Positions 1 through 10,558 of a stretch of 64,000 bases of DNA are shown here, in pieces (position 1 is the first letter of the stretch; the number at the start of each line of letters is the position of its first letter). The DNA is taken from the NCBI GenBank assembly GCA_024180945.1, contig JAKSGN010000007.1:2852001-2916000 (forward strand), given 5' to 3'. Both the position numbers and the translations under genes were made by a program. Source of the DNA: Macrophomina tecta (taxonomy: Eukaryota; Ascomycota; Dothideomycetes; Botryosphaeriales; Botryosphaeriaceae). The notes below the pieces were generated by a model. That model was given only the letters and a program-made list of their open reading frames with translations. It was not told the DNA's origin and did not search any database.

Positions 1-244
1 AAGTCGGGGGAAATTTGCTCCGCAGGCCTCCAGGCTCCTGTCACTGACGACAGCTCTCCAACAATAGACAGGGACGCGAAATCCGTAATTCGTGCGGACG
101 GCGTTAACCGGTCGGCGGAGATAGCTACGGCCTTGAAGGACTCAAATACTCTAGAGATCCCGTGAAAATCGGCCAGCAAGCAACAACATTCAGCTCCCCC
201 ACTCACCGCAACCATCTTACCGATCTCGTATCTGTCTCGCGAAT

Positions 245-1325
245 ATGCATGTCATCCTGACCGGCGCGACGGGCCTCGTAGGCTCGGGAGCCCTGGCCCA
301 AGTGCTCGCAAGCATGAAGACCGGCGGCCCGATCTCGCGCCTCTCCATCCTCAGCAGGAGTCCCGTGCCCATGGCCGAGGGCCAAGAGAACGTCACCGTG
401 ATCCAGCACAAGGACTTCGAGAAGTACCCGCCCGAGGTGCTGAAGCAATTAGAGGGCGCCGAGGCCTGCATTTGGGCTCAGGGAATCAGCCAGACTCAGG
501 TCGGGAAAGAGTGGGTTGGAGGGATGATTCTGCATAACCGAGCAAATGGCGCTGATGCTCGCGCAGAGAATACATCAAGATCACTCAGGACTACCCACTA
601 GCCGCTGCAAAGGCGTTTTCAGGGCTGAACGACCCTTTCAAGTTCGTCTACGTCTCCGGTGCGTTTCGCCTTCCTTTGCAGCCCCGACGTACATGACGTT
701 TCCCTGCCACATCCCCACTATCAGTTCCAAAGAAGAGAAGCCATCTTCAGGGCATAAAGCTCCAAAGAACCCCGGTAACATCTACGTCCTGGAGACTGTC
801 TCAACTCTCCACCTGTATAACCCGCATCCATACGCACCAGCCCGGCCCTCAATTGATCTCCACAACCACAACAGATCTCCACCCAACTCCCCAACACTCG
901 CACTAACACGGCCCCGCCCAACAGGAGAAGGCGCGACCCAGACCCCCGGCTACTTCACGCCGCTCTTCGGCCGCGTCAAAGGGCTCGCCGAGACGCAGCT
1001 GCTCGAGCTGCCACGCGCCGGATACCCGTCGCTGCGCCCCTACTCGGTGCGGCCGGCCTTCGTCGACAAGGTCGGCCACGCCGCCGTCATCGAGGCGCAG
1101 AAGGGCCGCTCGGGCGCGCACGACCTGACGGCCGCCCTAATTGGCCCGCCCGTGCGCATGCTCTACCAGAACTTCGTGTCACCGACGGCGCTGCTGGGCG
1201 ACTTCTTCATCAGGCTTGCGGTCGGGGACGGCGAGCCGTTGCGCGGGGATGATGTGGAGGGCAAGGGTAGGATAGTGCCGAATAAGGCGTTTCGGAGGAT
1301 CATGAGGGAGGAGGGCGGGAAGTGA
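245..1325 (+). CDS. NAD(P)-binding Rossmann-fold oxidoreductase (YbjT/SDR-like)
   Basis: Exons 245-510, 567-658 and 925-1325 give 252 aa. The protein opens with a dinucleotide-binding loop, TGATGLVGSG, right after a beta strand, which is the hallmark of atypical short-chain dehydrogenase/NmrA-like proteins. Exon 2 adds the conserved YIKITQDYPLAAAKAF stretch and the YVSG strand, and exon 3 carries the C-terminal helices. Intron 1 (56 nt) and intron 2 (266 nt) both have GT..AG ends and restore one frame. The substrate is unknown; related fungal proteins are annotated only as nucleoside-diphosphate-sugar epimerase-like. Intron 2 is long for this window, so an extra small exon inside it cannot be excluded. 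The family call is fairly sure; the function is not. Confidence 0.8.
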
Positions 1326-1874
1326 TGTGGTGGACGAGCCGCTGATTGGGCTTTGTGCTCTGGCATTTTTGGCGGCGAGGGGCGTGGGTGGCTTTGGGAA
1401 CGGAATCGGGCTAGAATGGTGGAGTTAGTCGCTGTACGATTAGTGTAGCTGGTCCTCAAATGACTCTTCGGTGCGCGTTCCTGTTATTGCAGCGGTATTG
1501 AGCCGTGGAGATGACACGTCTTCCGCCGCTTGGAGGATGGAGAGAGTGCGAGGGCGTGTGGGACACATCCCGCGGCATGGACCATCGCATGAAGGCGGTG
1601 GGGATTCTGCCGCCATCGAATGGCTACCCCGGCTTCAAATCAGAGATAATACGTTTGGAGGCACATGTACATATTACTTATTAATCTTACCAATTCCACA
1701 TCCAGGATGCATTGGGAAAATTGGGAGAGCATCAGAATGGGTTTGCGGCGTTGAATTCTACCACGCTAATTCCGGGCGTGCTACACAGCTTTCCGCCTCC
1801 AACTTCGAGCAAAACATCTCCTCCTCCTGCAGCTTACCTGTCTTCATCTGACCAGCAATCTTCAGAGTTGCAGG
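1326..1874. other. Intergenic, no gene recognised
   Basis: This lies between the converging ends of the oxidoreductase gene and the Rieske pseudogene. Short open frames exist but show no recognisable domain or splice pattern. It probably holds the two 3' untranslated regions. Confidence 0.5.
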
Positions 1875-3060
1875 CTAGATCTCCAAGCATCCGTTCCTTT
1901 CCTCCCTCCCTCGATGTTCCATCAACTCCCTTCTTACCATTTCCTGGAAGTGGAACGGGCCCTTCCATCGTTAGCGAAGATGTTCAATTAAGGTACGGAA
2001 CATAGACTCACCCTTTCCTTTTCAGGATGGAATTCTCCGTTGATATATACACCTGCATTAAGGTTGCATTGTGCTCCCTCGCAGAGACCCTTATCTTCTT
2101 CCAGAACCTGTCTGTAGAACTCGCACAAATCGTTGAACTCCTTGTCGGTGGCATTCTTATGGCGATACACTTCATTCCCAATCCTGCTTGTCGTCGCTGT
2201 TACGGGTATCATGCGCTGAATGTAGAAGAAGTGCTCCCTAGAGCCGCTGTTAGCAACGTTAATTTTTTGAATCCTTGTTGGGAAAAGCTTACGTGACTGT
2301 TACGGATGTGCGAGGAAAGAATGTAATGGACCGCCGGAATCGATTGTCTTCCATGTTTTTGTTGATAATAGTGTGTTCAAGGCATCCCCTGTTCGGTTCG
2401 ACACGGTACTTGCTGACGTCCGACACTCCGGCAATGAGCGGGTGAGAAGTAGGGCAGTGGTAGTATTCGTTGTAATTTTCAATCAGCCCTTTCCAGTTGG
2501 CATCCAGCTCCATGCCTTACACGTGATCGAACTTGAACTCGTCTTCGAAATGGAACTCCTTTAAGATAGGCTTCTCATCGGCTCCTCGGAACTCCTCGTC
2601 TCACTTGACGTCCGGATCTCCCGCCTGAAGGCTTGCCCACACAAAACCAACCTGATCAACATGGACATGGATAGGCGGGAGACCATGCTGGCTTTTGTCA
2701 ACCCCTTCGACAGTATCAAATCGGGGTGCCTTGGCGAGGTTTCCCTTGTATCCGGACGAGCAGCCGTGATATTTGCAGCTTAGCGCCTTTGCTGTGCCTG
2801 GTCAAGTCTGTGTAATGTGGAGGCGCGGTGCCGACACACGTTGTGGAAACCATGGATCTTGCCGTCTCGGTCCCGGACGAGAAAGAAGGAGAATCCGGCA
2901 TAGGTAAAGGATAAAAATTCACCGGGTTCCTTGAGTCTTATGGAGTGCGTGAGCAGGATCCATTTCCGGGAGAAAATTGCATCCGCTCAAGCTGATGTAA
3001 GCTGTCGGACCGGCACCATGATGCAGGAAGACCTCGAGAAGGTGGGATATTGGTTTGCAG
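1875..3060 (-). pseudogene. Broken Rieske non-heme iron oxygenase (choline monooxygenase-like)
   Basis: Read on the minus strand, a nearly complete Rieske oxygenase alpha subunit is visible. It has the LPASW start region, [19 protein letters not shown], the first cluster pair CRHRA, the second pair CKYHG, the catalytic-domain segment [13 protein letters not shown], and a C-terminus ending near 1875. Two introns still look functional: 2238-2292 and 1962-2011. The reading frame is broken at least four times. There is a shift near 2977, a shift between the two Rieske pairs with an in-frame TAA at 2780-2782, a TGA at 2601-2603, and a TAA at 2517-2519. The second Rieske pair is followed by Cys where Trp is usual. 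The true start is not identifiable. Intact relatives hydroxylate or demethylate quaternary amines. This copy should not make protein unless the breaks are sequencing errors. Confidence 0.85.
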
Positions 3061-3881
3061 GTCGGTCGAGAACCAATATTGGAAGCTGCGCCACATTAGG
3101 ATTTGAGGAAGCCGGATCTCTTAGGTATACAATCCAGAAAGAAGTGAACTTTGGCCTCAACCGCGACGAGCTGCCATAACTGTCTTTCATACGCATCTTG
3201 GCTGGGAGTTCGGCCGATACGGGTCGTTATCAGCAGTGGGGTTGCTAGACGGCGTCAGCGGGATGCTTGCCGGAGCCTCACCAATAAACCGCAAGCCAGG
3301 CCCCAGCAGCTCCCCCGTCTTTCGCCCAGCTCCAGAGCCTTATACGTTGCATTCGCTGTCTTGGCTCACTGGTTTCACTGCCGGCAAAGACGGAAGTTTA
3401 GCACGCCACTCTTGCCCGAGGAACAGCGGCATGCCTGCAGTGTTAAACGCACGGCTGCTGCGTAGTGCCACCGAAAGGCAATTAACTCCTGCCAACCTCG
3501 ATGGCCTCAAGCAATTCGAGCAGATGATTAGTGCTTGGTTCGTGCATCAAGCACGTATGGAAGGGTGCCGAGGAAAAGCCTGTCACTGACCGGGTCGGCC
3601 TATTTAAAGGACCGGGCCGGGCCCTGCTCTCCCCGTCTGTCCTCCCTCCTCGTCGCTACGGCTTTCCTGTTGTGGAAGTCGTATAGGTTCCAGAAGCACA
3701 TGAACAAATGGGTTCCTAGTCTGACCAACGTCTGCGCCAATCACCTATGACCAGTGTAGGGCGTGAAATGCCAGGATAGCGTGTCGACCGTCAACGCCAT
3801 TTATATCTGCATCTCTATCCCCAAATTTGCTAACCTGCTATTCCAAGCCTTTAGCCTTTCGTCTTCAGACACTGCGTGACG
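3061..3881. other. Intergenic, upstream of hydroxyproline dehydratase
   Basis: About 0.8 kb between the divergent Rieske pseudogene and the dehydratase gene. Two overlapping frames at 3151-3589 show no recognisable domain. The stretch should contain the promoter of the dehydratase, and the former promoter of the pseudogene. I see no clear motif. Confidence 0.4.
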
Positions 3882-5200
3882 ATGGATGTTCCCTCATTTC
3901 TTCGCCCATTGGTGGCGCGTCAAATCAAGACGATCGAGATGCACACGACCGGAGAACCCACCCGCATCGTGTACGAGGGTTATCCACAGATCTCGTAAGC
4001 ATCATGAACATCCAATCCTCGAGGTACCGTATTGATGCGAACTCTGAAGCGGCACCCTTCTCGAGCAACGGGCCAAGGCACTCTCCGAATACGATCACAT
4101 CCGGCGCAGCCTCATATTCGAACCTCGAGGCCATCACGACATGTACGGCGCCGTTCTGCGCCCTTCAACCGAGCTCGTCGACGCTGGCAAAGCCCACATG
4201 GGCATCCTGTTCATGACACACGAGGGCTACAGCACCATGTGCGGCCATGCCACAATTGCTGTCAGCCGCATGCTCGTCGACTGCACCGACACGGCCATCT
4301 TCCCTCGCCGCAATGAGCTTGTCTTCAATCCCGACACGAACTCCGTCGAAGTGCGCCTCCACCTCCCCTGCGGTCTGGTGAAAGTCACCGTCCCTGCCAC
4401 CCGATCCGACGATTCCTTCCGTGCCGACCCTTCGCGCCACATCACCTACCTCTCAGTCCCCAGCTTCGCCGCCGCCATCAACGTCTCCGTCCCCATCCCG
4501 CCTTCCCTTCGCTGGCCCGAACTCGGCACCTCCGAAAGCGTTCAAGTCGACGTAACGTAGGTTCCCTCGCCACCCCCCATCCCCAATCCAAACAACGGAA
4601 CCACAGCACTCACAGCCTCCCCCCCCTTCTAGCTATGGCGGGGCATTCTATATCATCGTGCCCGCTCCGTCCCTCGGCTTCCCCGCCTCCCTCACCCACC
4701 CGCCTCTCCTCACCGCCCTCCGCGCTGCGACGAAGAACCTCAAAGCCGCCTTCAACCTGGAGCGCTCGCTGCGCGCGCACCTGCACCACCCGGACCACGC
4801 CGACCTGGCCTTCCTTTACTCCGTCTTCGTGGCCGAAGGCGGCCGCGGCGCGCCCGCGCCCGGCACCGCCGGCGCCGAGACGGGTATCTGCTACTTCGCC
4901 GACCAGCAGATCGACCGCAGCCCCACGGGCAGCGGCGTGCAGGCGCGCGTGGCGCTGGCGGTAGCCAAGGGCGAGAGGAAGCTCGGCGAGGCGTGGACGT
5001 ATCATAGCGTGCTATCGAACGCGTTTGGGGGCAAGGGCGGGTTTGTGGGCAGGCCGGTCGAGGAGGTGGCGGTAGGTGGTAAGAAGGGCGTGAAGGTAGA
5101 GGTGAGCGGTTGGGCGAGCTACACGGGTGCGAGCTCGTTTGTGGTGGAGGAAGGGGATGAGATTGGGGGTGGGTTTTCGTTCGAGGCGCTGGGGGAATGA
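3882..5200 (+). CDS. trans-3-hydroxy-L-proline dehydratase (proline racemase family)
   Basis: Exons 3882-3994, 4050-4556 and 4633-5200 give 395 aa. The proline-racemase fold is clear: EMHTTGEPTRIV at the N-terminus, MCGHATIAV with the first catalytic Cys at residue 102, and DRSPTGSG near residue 305. Racemases and 4-hydroxyproline epimerases carry a second Cys in the last motif. Thr at that place is the known signature of trans-3-hydroxy-L-proline dehydratase, which removes water to give delta1-pyrroline-2-carboxylate. The enzyme lets cells use 3-hydroxyproline, for example from collagen. Both introns have GT..AG ends and phase-compatible exons. The adjacent Rieske pseudogene is transcribed in the opposite direction. 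Family is certain; the dehydratase reading rests on the Thr. Confidence 0.9.
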
Positions 5201-5305
5201 ACGATGTGACGTGTAAATGATCGTCTTAAAGCGAATGAAACGAGCACTGCGATGAGTAACGTATCAATTTAGACTTTCGGACGTGTAGTGCGGATATCCT
5301 GAGAC

Positions 5306-8300
5306 CTAACTCTTCAGGGCCTCTAACTCTCTCTCCCACCTCGATTTCTTCTTCTCCTTCTCAACCTTCGTCTTCTTCGATGGCGGCTCTTCACTCCCCG
5401 CGTCCGCTCCATTTTCTTCCTTGTCTGCCCTTGCTCTTGCCCGCTTCTTACTGATGTTTGTTTTTTTCGTCCGCACCTTTCTCCCCTTGCGAGCCCTTTC
5501 TAGCGAGGGGCCTTGATTGGCCTGCTCGTCCACTGGCTCCAGTGGAGTTTCCGATATATGAGTTGGTGACGTTTCCGGTAGCTCTGTTATTTCCTGACTC
5601 TGCTCGCTTTGCTCCTCTTCCACTCCATGCTCCCTATCTGCTGATGGACTCGGAGGCGGCGGGGTCTGCGCAAGCGTGAGTGGTTCGACAGGCGGGAAAA
5701 TAGGGATAATAGGACGGGCGAAAGGGGAAGGGTGAGGAGTGGGACTACGGCGGACCTGAGTATTCGGTACACTCAAGTAGGGACTTGACGAGGAAAAACC
5801 TGACTGCTCATAAGCAGGCGCGGAAGTGTCCTCTTCCTCAACCGGCGTCGCTTCGACCTGGACCTCGCTATCCATGATCTTCAGTTCGTCCAAGGCCTTG
5901 AAGAAGGTCTCCCGTAATCGCATACCCTCCGCCACCTCCCTCTCCTTACTCCACCACTCATGCTCCGTGATACCAACCTCCTTGAAATCCTGATTCCCGC
6001 CAATTTTCTCGTCCTCCGTGAACACCACATCCCTCGGGCCACCTGTCCTTAGCCACTCCCGCAACACAAATGCCAACCTGTGCCCCGGCTCTGCTGCCAG
6101 CATCGGTCTAAGCAACCACGTGCCCCTCTTAACGCCATTCTTCACCAAAGTCGCCAATCCAGAACTCTCATACGCATCAAAAATCAGTGGCATCCTAATA
6201 CTCAGCTTCCGCAGCCGCGTAAACGCCAACGAGTAATCCCGCCACCATCGCTGCCACCCCCTCGCCTCCCTCTGGAGGAAACACTTCATCAACTCATCAT
6301 CGCCCTCTTCCACCTCACCCTCCGGCAGCGTCCCCGTCCAATCCTGATACCTCACCACCAACTCATCCACACATCCCGCAATCGTGTAGGGGCCTTCGCC
6401 CGCATCCAGACCCGCGTACAGCATCAGATCCTCCGGTGTAGGCTCCAGCCATCCAGCATCGCCCTTGCCGACACCGCCGCTGACGCCAACCTGCGTGCCC
6501 TTCTCCCGTGGGGGCTGGCAGAAACGCTCACGGCCAATGCCGCGATGAAAGAGGCTTGGATCGACGACCGGAAACGCGAGCCACGACGTCCCCACCCCCT
6601 CCCCGCCAACCTCCGCCCACACATCATCCTCCTGCACCGTCTGCTGCGCGCCCCAATAAAACCCCGTCGCCGCCGCCCGCTCCGTCTTCGGCCTATTCCC
6701 GACGAGCAGCCGCACCGGCACATCAACATTCGCCAGCGACCGCAGCCCCCTCAGAATCGGGCCCAGGACATGCACCGCCAACCGCTTCCCCTCCAACCGG
6801 CCTCCCGGCGGGAGCGCTATCCCTACGTTCCAGGGGAAATTGCCGGCGGGCGCGAACAGCGGGTCGGCGTCCCACAGCGGGCGCCAGGCAAAGCGGCGGT
6901 GCAGGCGGTGGAAGGCGCGCAAGTCGCGGCCGTTGGCGGCGGAGCCAAAGATGCCCGTTGCAGCATGGAGTAAGGGGTTGGGGCTCGGGGCGAGGAAGGA
7001 GAAGAAGCTGACGGGGACGGCGGAGGGGTCGTCGTTGCAGGAGAGGTCGGCGCAGTGGGTGAAGGCGGCCGAGAGCTGGAGGAGGAGGTCGTTGAGGCCC
7101 GGCAGCGGGCGCGACTCGCGGTCGGTGACGAGGTAGCGGGCGATGGCGGCGTCGGCAGCATTGAAGACGCACGGTTCGTTCAGGTCGGTTGGGCGGGCGG
7201 CTACTGTGCGGTGGGGACTGTTGGTCCAGTGGAGGAGCGTGGAGCGGGTATCTTTGTCTGAGAGCCAGTCGAGTAACTTGCGGCGTGGGAAGGCGGCGCG
7301 GTCGAGCGTGGCATGGAAGTGCGGATCCTCTTTCCAGTCTTGGGAGATGTGATATTCGCATGAAGCCTTGGGGTACAGATCGTGGACTCGGCATTCCTCG
7401 TCCTCGGGCTTCGAAGGATACGCCCGGTATTTTGCGTGTTTTGCTGCCAGCTCAAGCGGATCATCCCTTCCGATATCGATCTCGCGGACAGGAGAATACC
7501 GGCGGAGGACGTCCCCAAAGGAGATGGAGAATCTTCTTACCCGCGCCTTGTCCCGTAACAGTTCTATTACCTGAGGTGCAAACTCGGCCTGGTAGAACTC
7601 GACTGCTCGAAGTGACTCGGGTGCGTTGGCCTCGAGACCTTTGACGACGGCGCAGACGTGCGCATGTGAGCCCTCATCTTCGAGGCAGGCCTGTCTAGGC
7701 CTCCATGACCTATTAAGGTCTGGATCGAGAGAGGGACCCCTGATTGCAAGTGTCCTGAGCTTCTCGCATCGCCCGATGATGCCAGTAACATCTGAGCTGA
7801 TTTCTTCCGAGTGGGTTTCGCGGCGGCTGCGAATCTCTACTTGGATACGCGATCCATCTGGCTCTCTCCCTCCTATCCATCCATCAGTGTTGACGTGCCT
7901 GTGTTTCGAGTCATTCAGCCTGTCGCAGCCCCAATGCCGAACCCAAATCTTTTCAAGCCTGGCCCAAAGCTTTAGGCTTGTGACTTCGCTCCAAGTAAAG
8001 TATCCGTGGCAGGCAGTGAGCAATTTACCCCGAGCACCGGCAACCAAGATATTACCGTCGGGAATATTACCGTCGCATATAATCATGTCCTGGAGATCGC
8101 TGAGATCCAGTTCCGTCAGATTTGGCAGATTCTCATCAATCCATTCAAAATCTTCTCGAGTATGCCAGTGGCTCATGGTGAGACGTCGCACTCGGCCGCG
8201 ATTACTGCGGTCGATAGATTCTTTGAAAGCAACCCATTTTGGCAAACAGTTTGCTTTCCACTGGTCCGGGGTAAGACTGTCGAGATGGTGCAACCCTGGT

Positions 8301-8392
8301 GCAAGTATACAAGGAGCCATGGGGGGTAGCGAGTCTCGAGAGCGCTGCAAAAGATCAGGAAGGCGAGTATGGGATGCATATTGCGAGACCAA
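5306..8392 (-). CDS. Hypothetical protein, leucine-rich N-terminal part, basic nuclear-type tail
   Basis: A single open frame of 1028 aa; a second in-frame ATG at 8318-8320 (residue 25) may be the real start. The first 250 residues contain a leucine-patterned segment (NLPNLTELDLSDL) like the repeats after fungal F-box domains, but no F-box is evident. The middle part is rich in Trp, Arg and Asp and looks globular. Residues from about 860 on are low-complexity, Pro/Ser/Glu-rich. The last 80 residues hold two strongly basic blocks (KKTNISKKRARARADK and PPSKKTKVEKEKKKSR) that look like nuclear localisation signals. I do not recognise the family. Length, lack of stops and amino-acid make-up argue for a real gene; a missed upstream exon is possible. 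Confidence 0.75.
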   Translation of the reverse strand: MVSQYASHTRLPDLLQRSRDSLPPMAPCILAPGLHHLDSLTPDQWKANCLPKWVAFKESIDRSNRGRVRRLTMSHWHTREDFEWIDENLPNLTELDLSDLQDMIICDGNIPDGNILVAGARGKLLTACHGYFTWSEVTSLKLWARLEKIWVRHWGCDRLNDSKHRHVNTDGWIGGREPDGSRIQVEIRSRRETHSEEISSDVTGIIGRCEKLRTLAIRGPSLDPDLNRSWRPRQACLEDEGSHAHVCAVVKGLEANAPESLRAVEFYQAEFAPQVIELLRDKARVRRFSISFGDVLRRYSPVREIDIGRDDPLELAAKHAKYRAYPSKPEDEECRVHDLYPKASCEYHISQDWKEDPHFHATLDRAAFPRRKLLDWLSDKDTRSTLLHWTNSPHRTVAARPTDLNEPCVFNAADAAIARYLVTDRESRPLPGLNDLLLQLSAAFTHCADLSCNDDPSAVPVSFFSFLAPSPNPLLHAATGIFGSAANGRDLRAFHRLHRRFAWRPLWDADPLFAPAGNFPWNVGIALPPGGRLEGKRLAVHVLGPILRGLRSLANVDVPVRLLVGNRPKTERAAATGFYWGAQQTVQEDDVWAEVGGEGVGTSWLAFPVVDPSLFHRGIGRERFCQPPREKGTQVGVSGGVGKGDAGWLEPTPEDLMLYAGLDAGEGPYTIAGCVDELVVRYQDWTGTLPEGEVEEGDDELMKCFLQREARGWQRWWRDYSLAFTRLRKLSIRMPLIFDAYESSGLATLVKNGVKRGTWLLRPMLAAEPGHRLAFVLREWLRTGGPRDVVFTEDEKIGGNQDFKEVGITEHEWWSKEREVAEGMRLRETFFKALDELKIMDSEVQVEATPVEEEDTSAPAYEQSGFSSSSPYLSVPNTQVRRSPTPHPSPFARPIIPIFPPVEPLTLAQTPPPPSPSADREHGVEEEQSEQSQEITELPETSPTHISETPLEPVDEQANQGPSLERARKGRKVRTKKTNISKKRARARADKEENGADAGSEEPPSKKTKVEKEKKKSRWERELEALKS

Positions 8393-9130
8393 TCGAACAA
8401 ATGGGTGTGAAGTCTTTGTTTGTCCTGGCTCTTGTGGTTACCCGCAATTGGCAATCTCGAGAAATGCGAGCGTCCATGGAGACAAAGCGGGCTGGGGCTT
8501 GGCGGTACAACCGAACGCTGTTATTGGTAAAGGAAGTAGAAGGTAGTGTAGACCGTCAGTCCCATGCGGTCTTGCACCCGGGGCGCTGTCTGCAAAGTAT
8601 ACATGAAAGATGGCTAAGGCGAAGAATGAAACCTTGCAAAGCGCCAAGATGCCAGGCTTCTATTGCTTGAATCAAGATAAACGCATCGTCAAGGGACTTG
8701 CTGACGGAAATGCAGGAGCTTCTTAGCCAAGGCCGCCAAGAAGTCTTCGCGTGGACCAAAGATCAAGTGGCACGCAAGGGAGGAAGGTGTGCTGCTACCT
8801 GGTAATATCAAAAGATCCATCTACTGTGTATTCTGACTGAGCAAAGCGGAAAGCGCAAACCGAGTATTCCAGACCAGGGGCACATCCGCAAAAGAAATCA
8901 CATGCAAGAATTGTAATCGAAAGACCAGTCGTGGGATGAGGGATAGGATTGAAGGATGTCTGATGGAGACGTGTGGTCCAAAAGAAAACCGTGAAGAAAA
9001 CCGACGCAGGTTCATTCTCGGCTAAAAAAATTCAGATGGACGCCGGTCGATTCCCTGCCGCCGCCGCCGTACCAAAGAGCATCAAGTCGTCGTTCATTCT
9101 TGAAACATGGCATCAGCCTAGCGGCCGCGC
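8393..9130. other. Intergenic, nothing recognised
   Basis: The stretch lies upstream of the 1028-aa gene and downstream of calmodulin. Several short frames overlap without domain signals. It probably contains the promoter of the former and the 3' untranslated region of the latter. Confidence 0.4.
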
Positions 9131-10105
<975 letters not shown>

Positions 10106-10558
10106 TGTTGATGTGTTGGAGTAGTGGAGGGATCTGGGCTGCTGGCGAGAGGGGTGGACAAGGTGCGGAGGAAGTGGTGTGCAAGTGGGTGCGGGCGGCG
10201 CTCGGGCGGACAGACGACTATAAAAGCAGTCGGCGTGTTGTTGCGGCTGAGGAGACGATCAGGATGAGGATTGCTGCTTGGTGTCTCTTGCCGGGGCGCG
10301 CAGGCCAAGGGCCAGCAGGCGGGACAAGCGTTCGCCAGCCCTGCGCCGTCCGCCAGCGAATGGCAAGGGCGCGCCGCTGAGCCCTAGCAAATTACGTTGC
10401 CAGCCCAGACACAGCTGCGCCCACCACCACGGCCGGCATGTGAAGCACTTCCGCCCCGACTGCCCCAGAGCCCGCCAGTCTCCCCAACCCCCCGGGCACA
10501 GCGATGCGCTGGACGCGCTGACGATTCATTCCCTCACGCCTCCCCCACCGCCCAAGCC
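10106..10558. promoter_or_regulatory. Shared divergent promoter region, calmodulin / t-SNARE
   Basis: 453 bp between two divergent start codons. It contains a TATA-like element, TATAAAA, at 10219-10225 on the plus strand, about 335 nt before the SNARE ATG. No other motif is convincing. Its use as a core promoter is inference. Confidence 0.4.

Noticed and set aside
546..1325. A 259-codon plus-strand frame as a gene of its own
   Set aside because: It reads through intron 2 of the oxidoreductase gene; only its last third is the true exon 3.
3882..5200. Calling the gene proline racemase or 4-hydroxyproline epimerase
   Set aside because: The second catalytic Cys is replaced by Thr.
6080..7011. 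Long plus-strand frames opposite the 1028-aa gene
   Set aside because: They are Arg/Pro-rich antisense shadows of a GC-rich coding region without domain signals.
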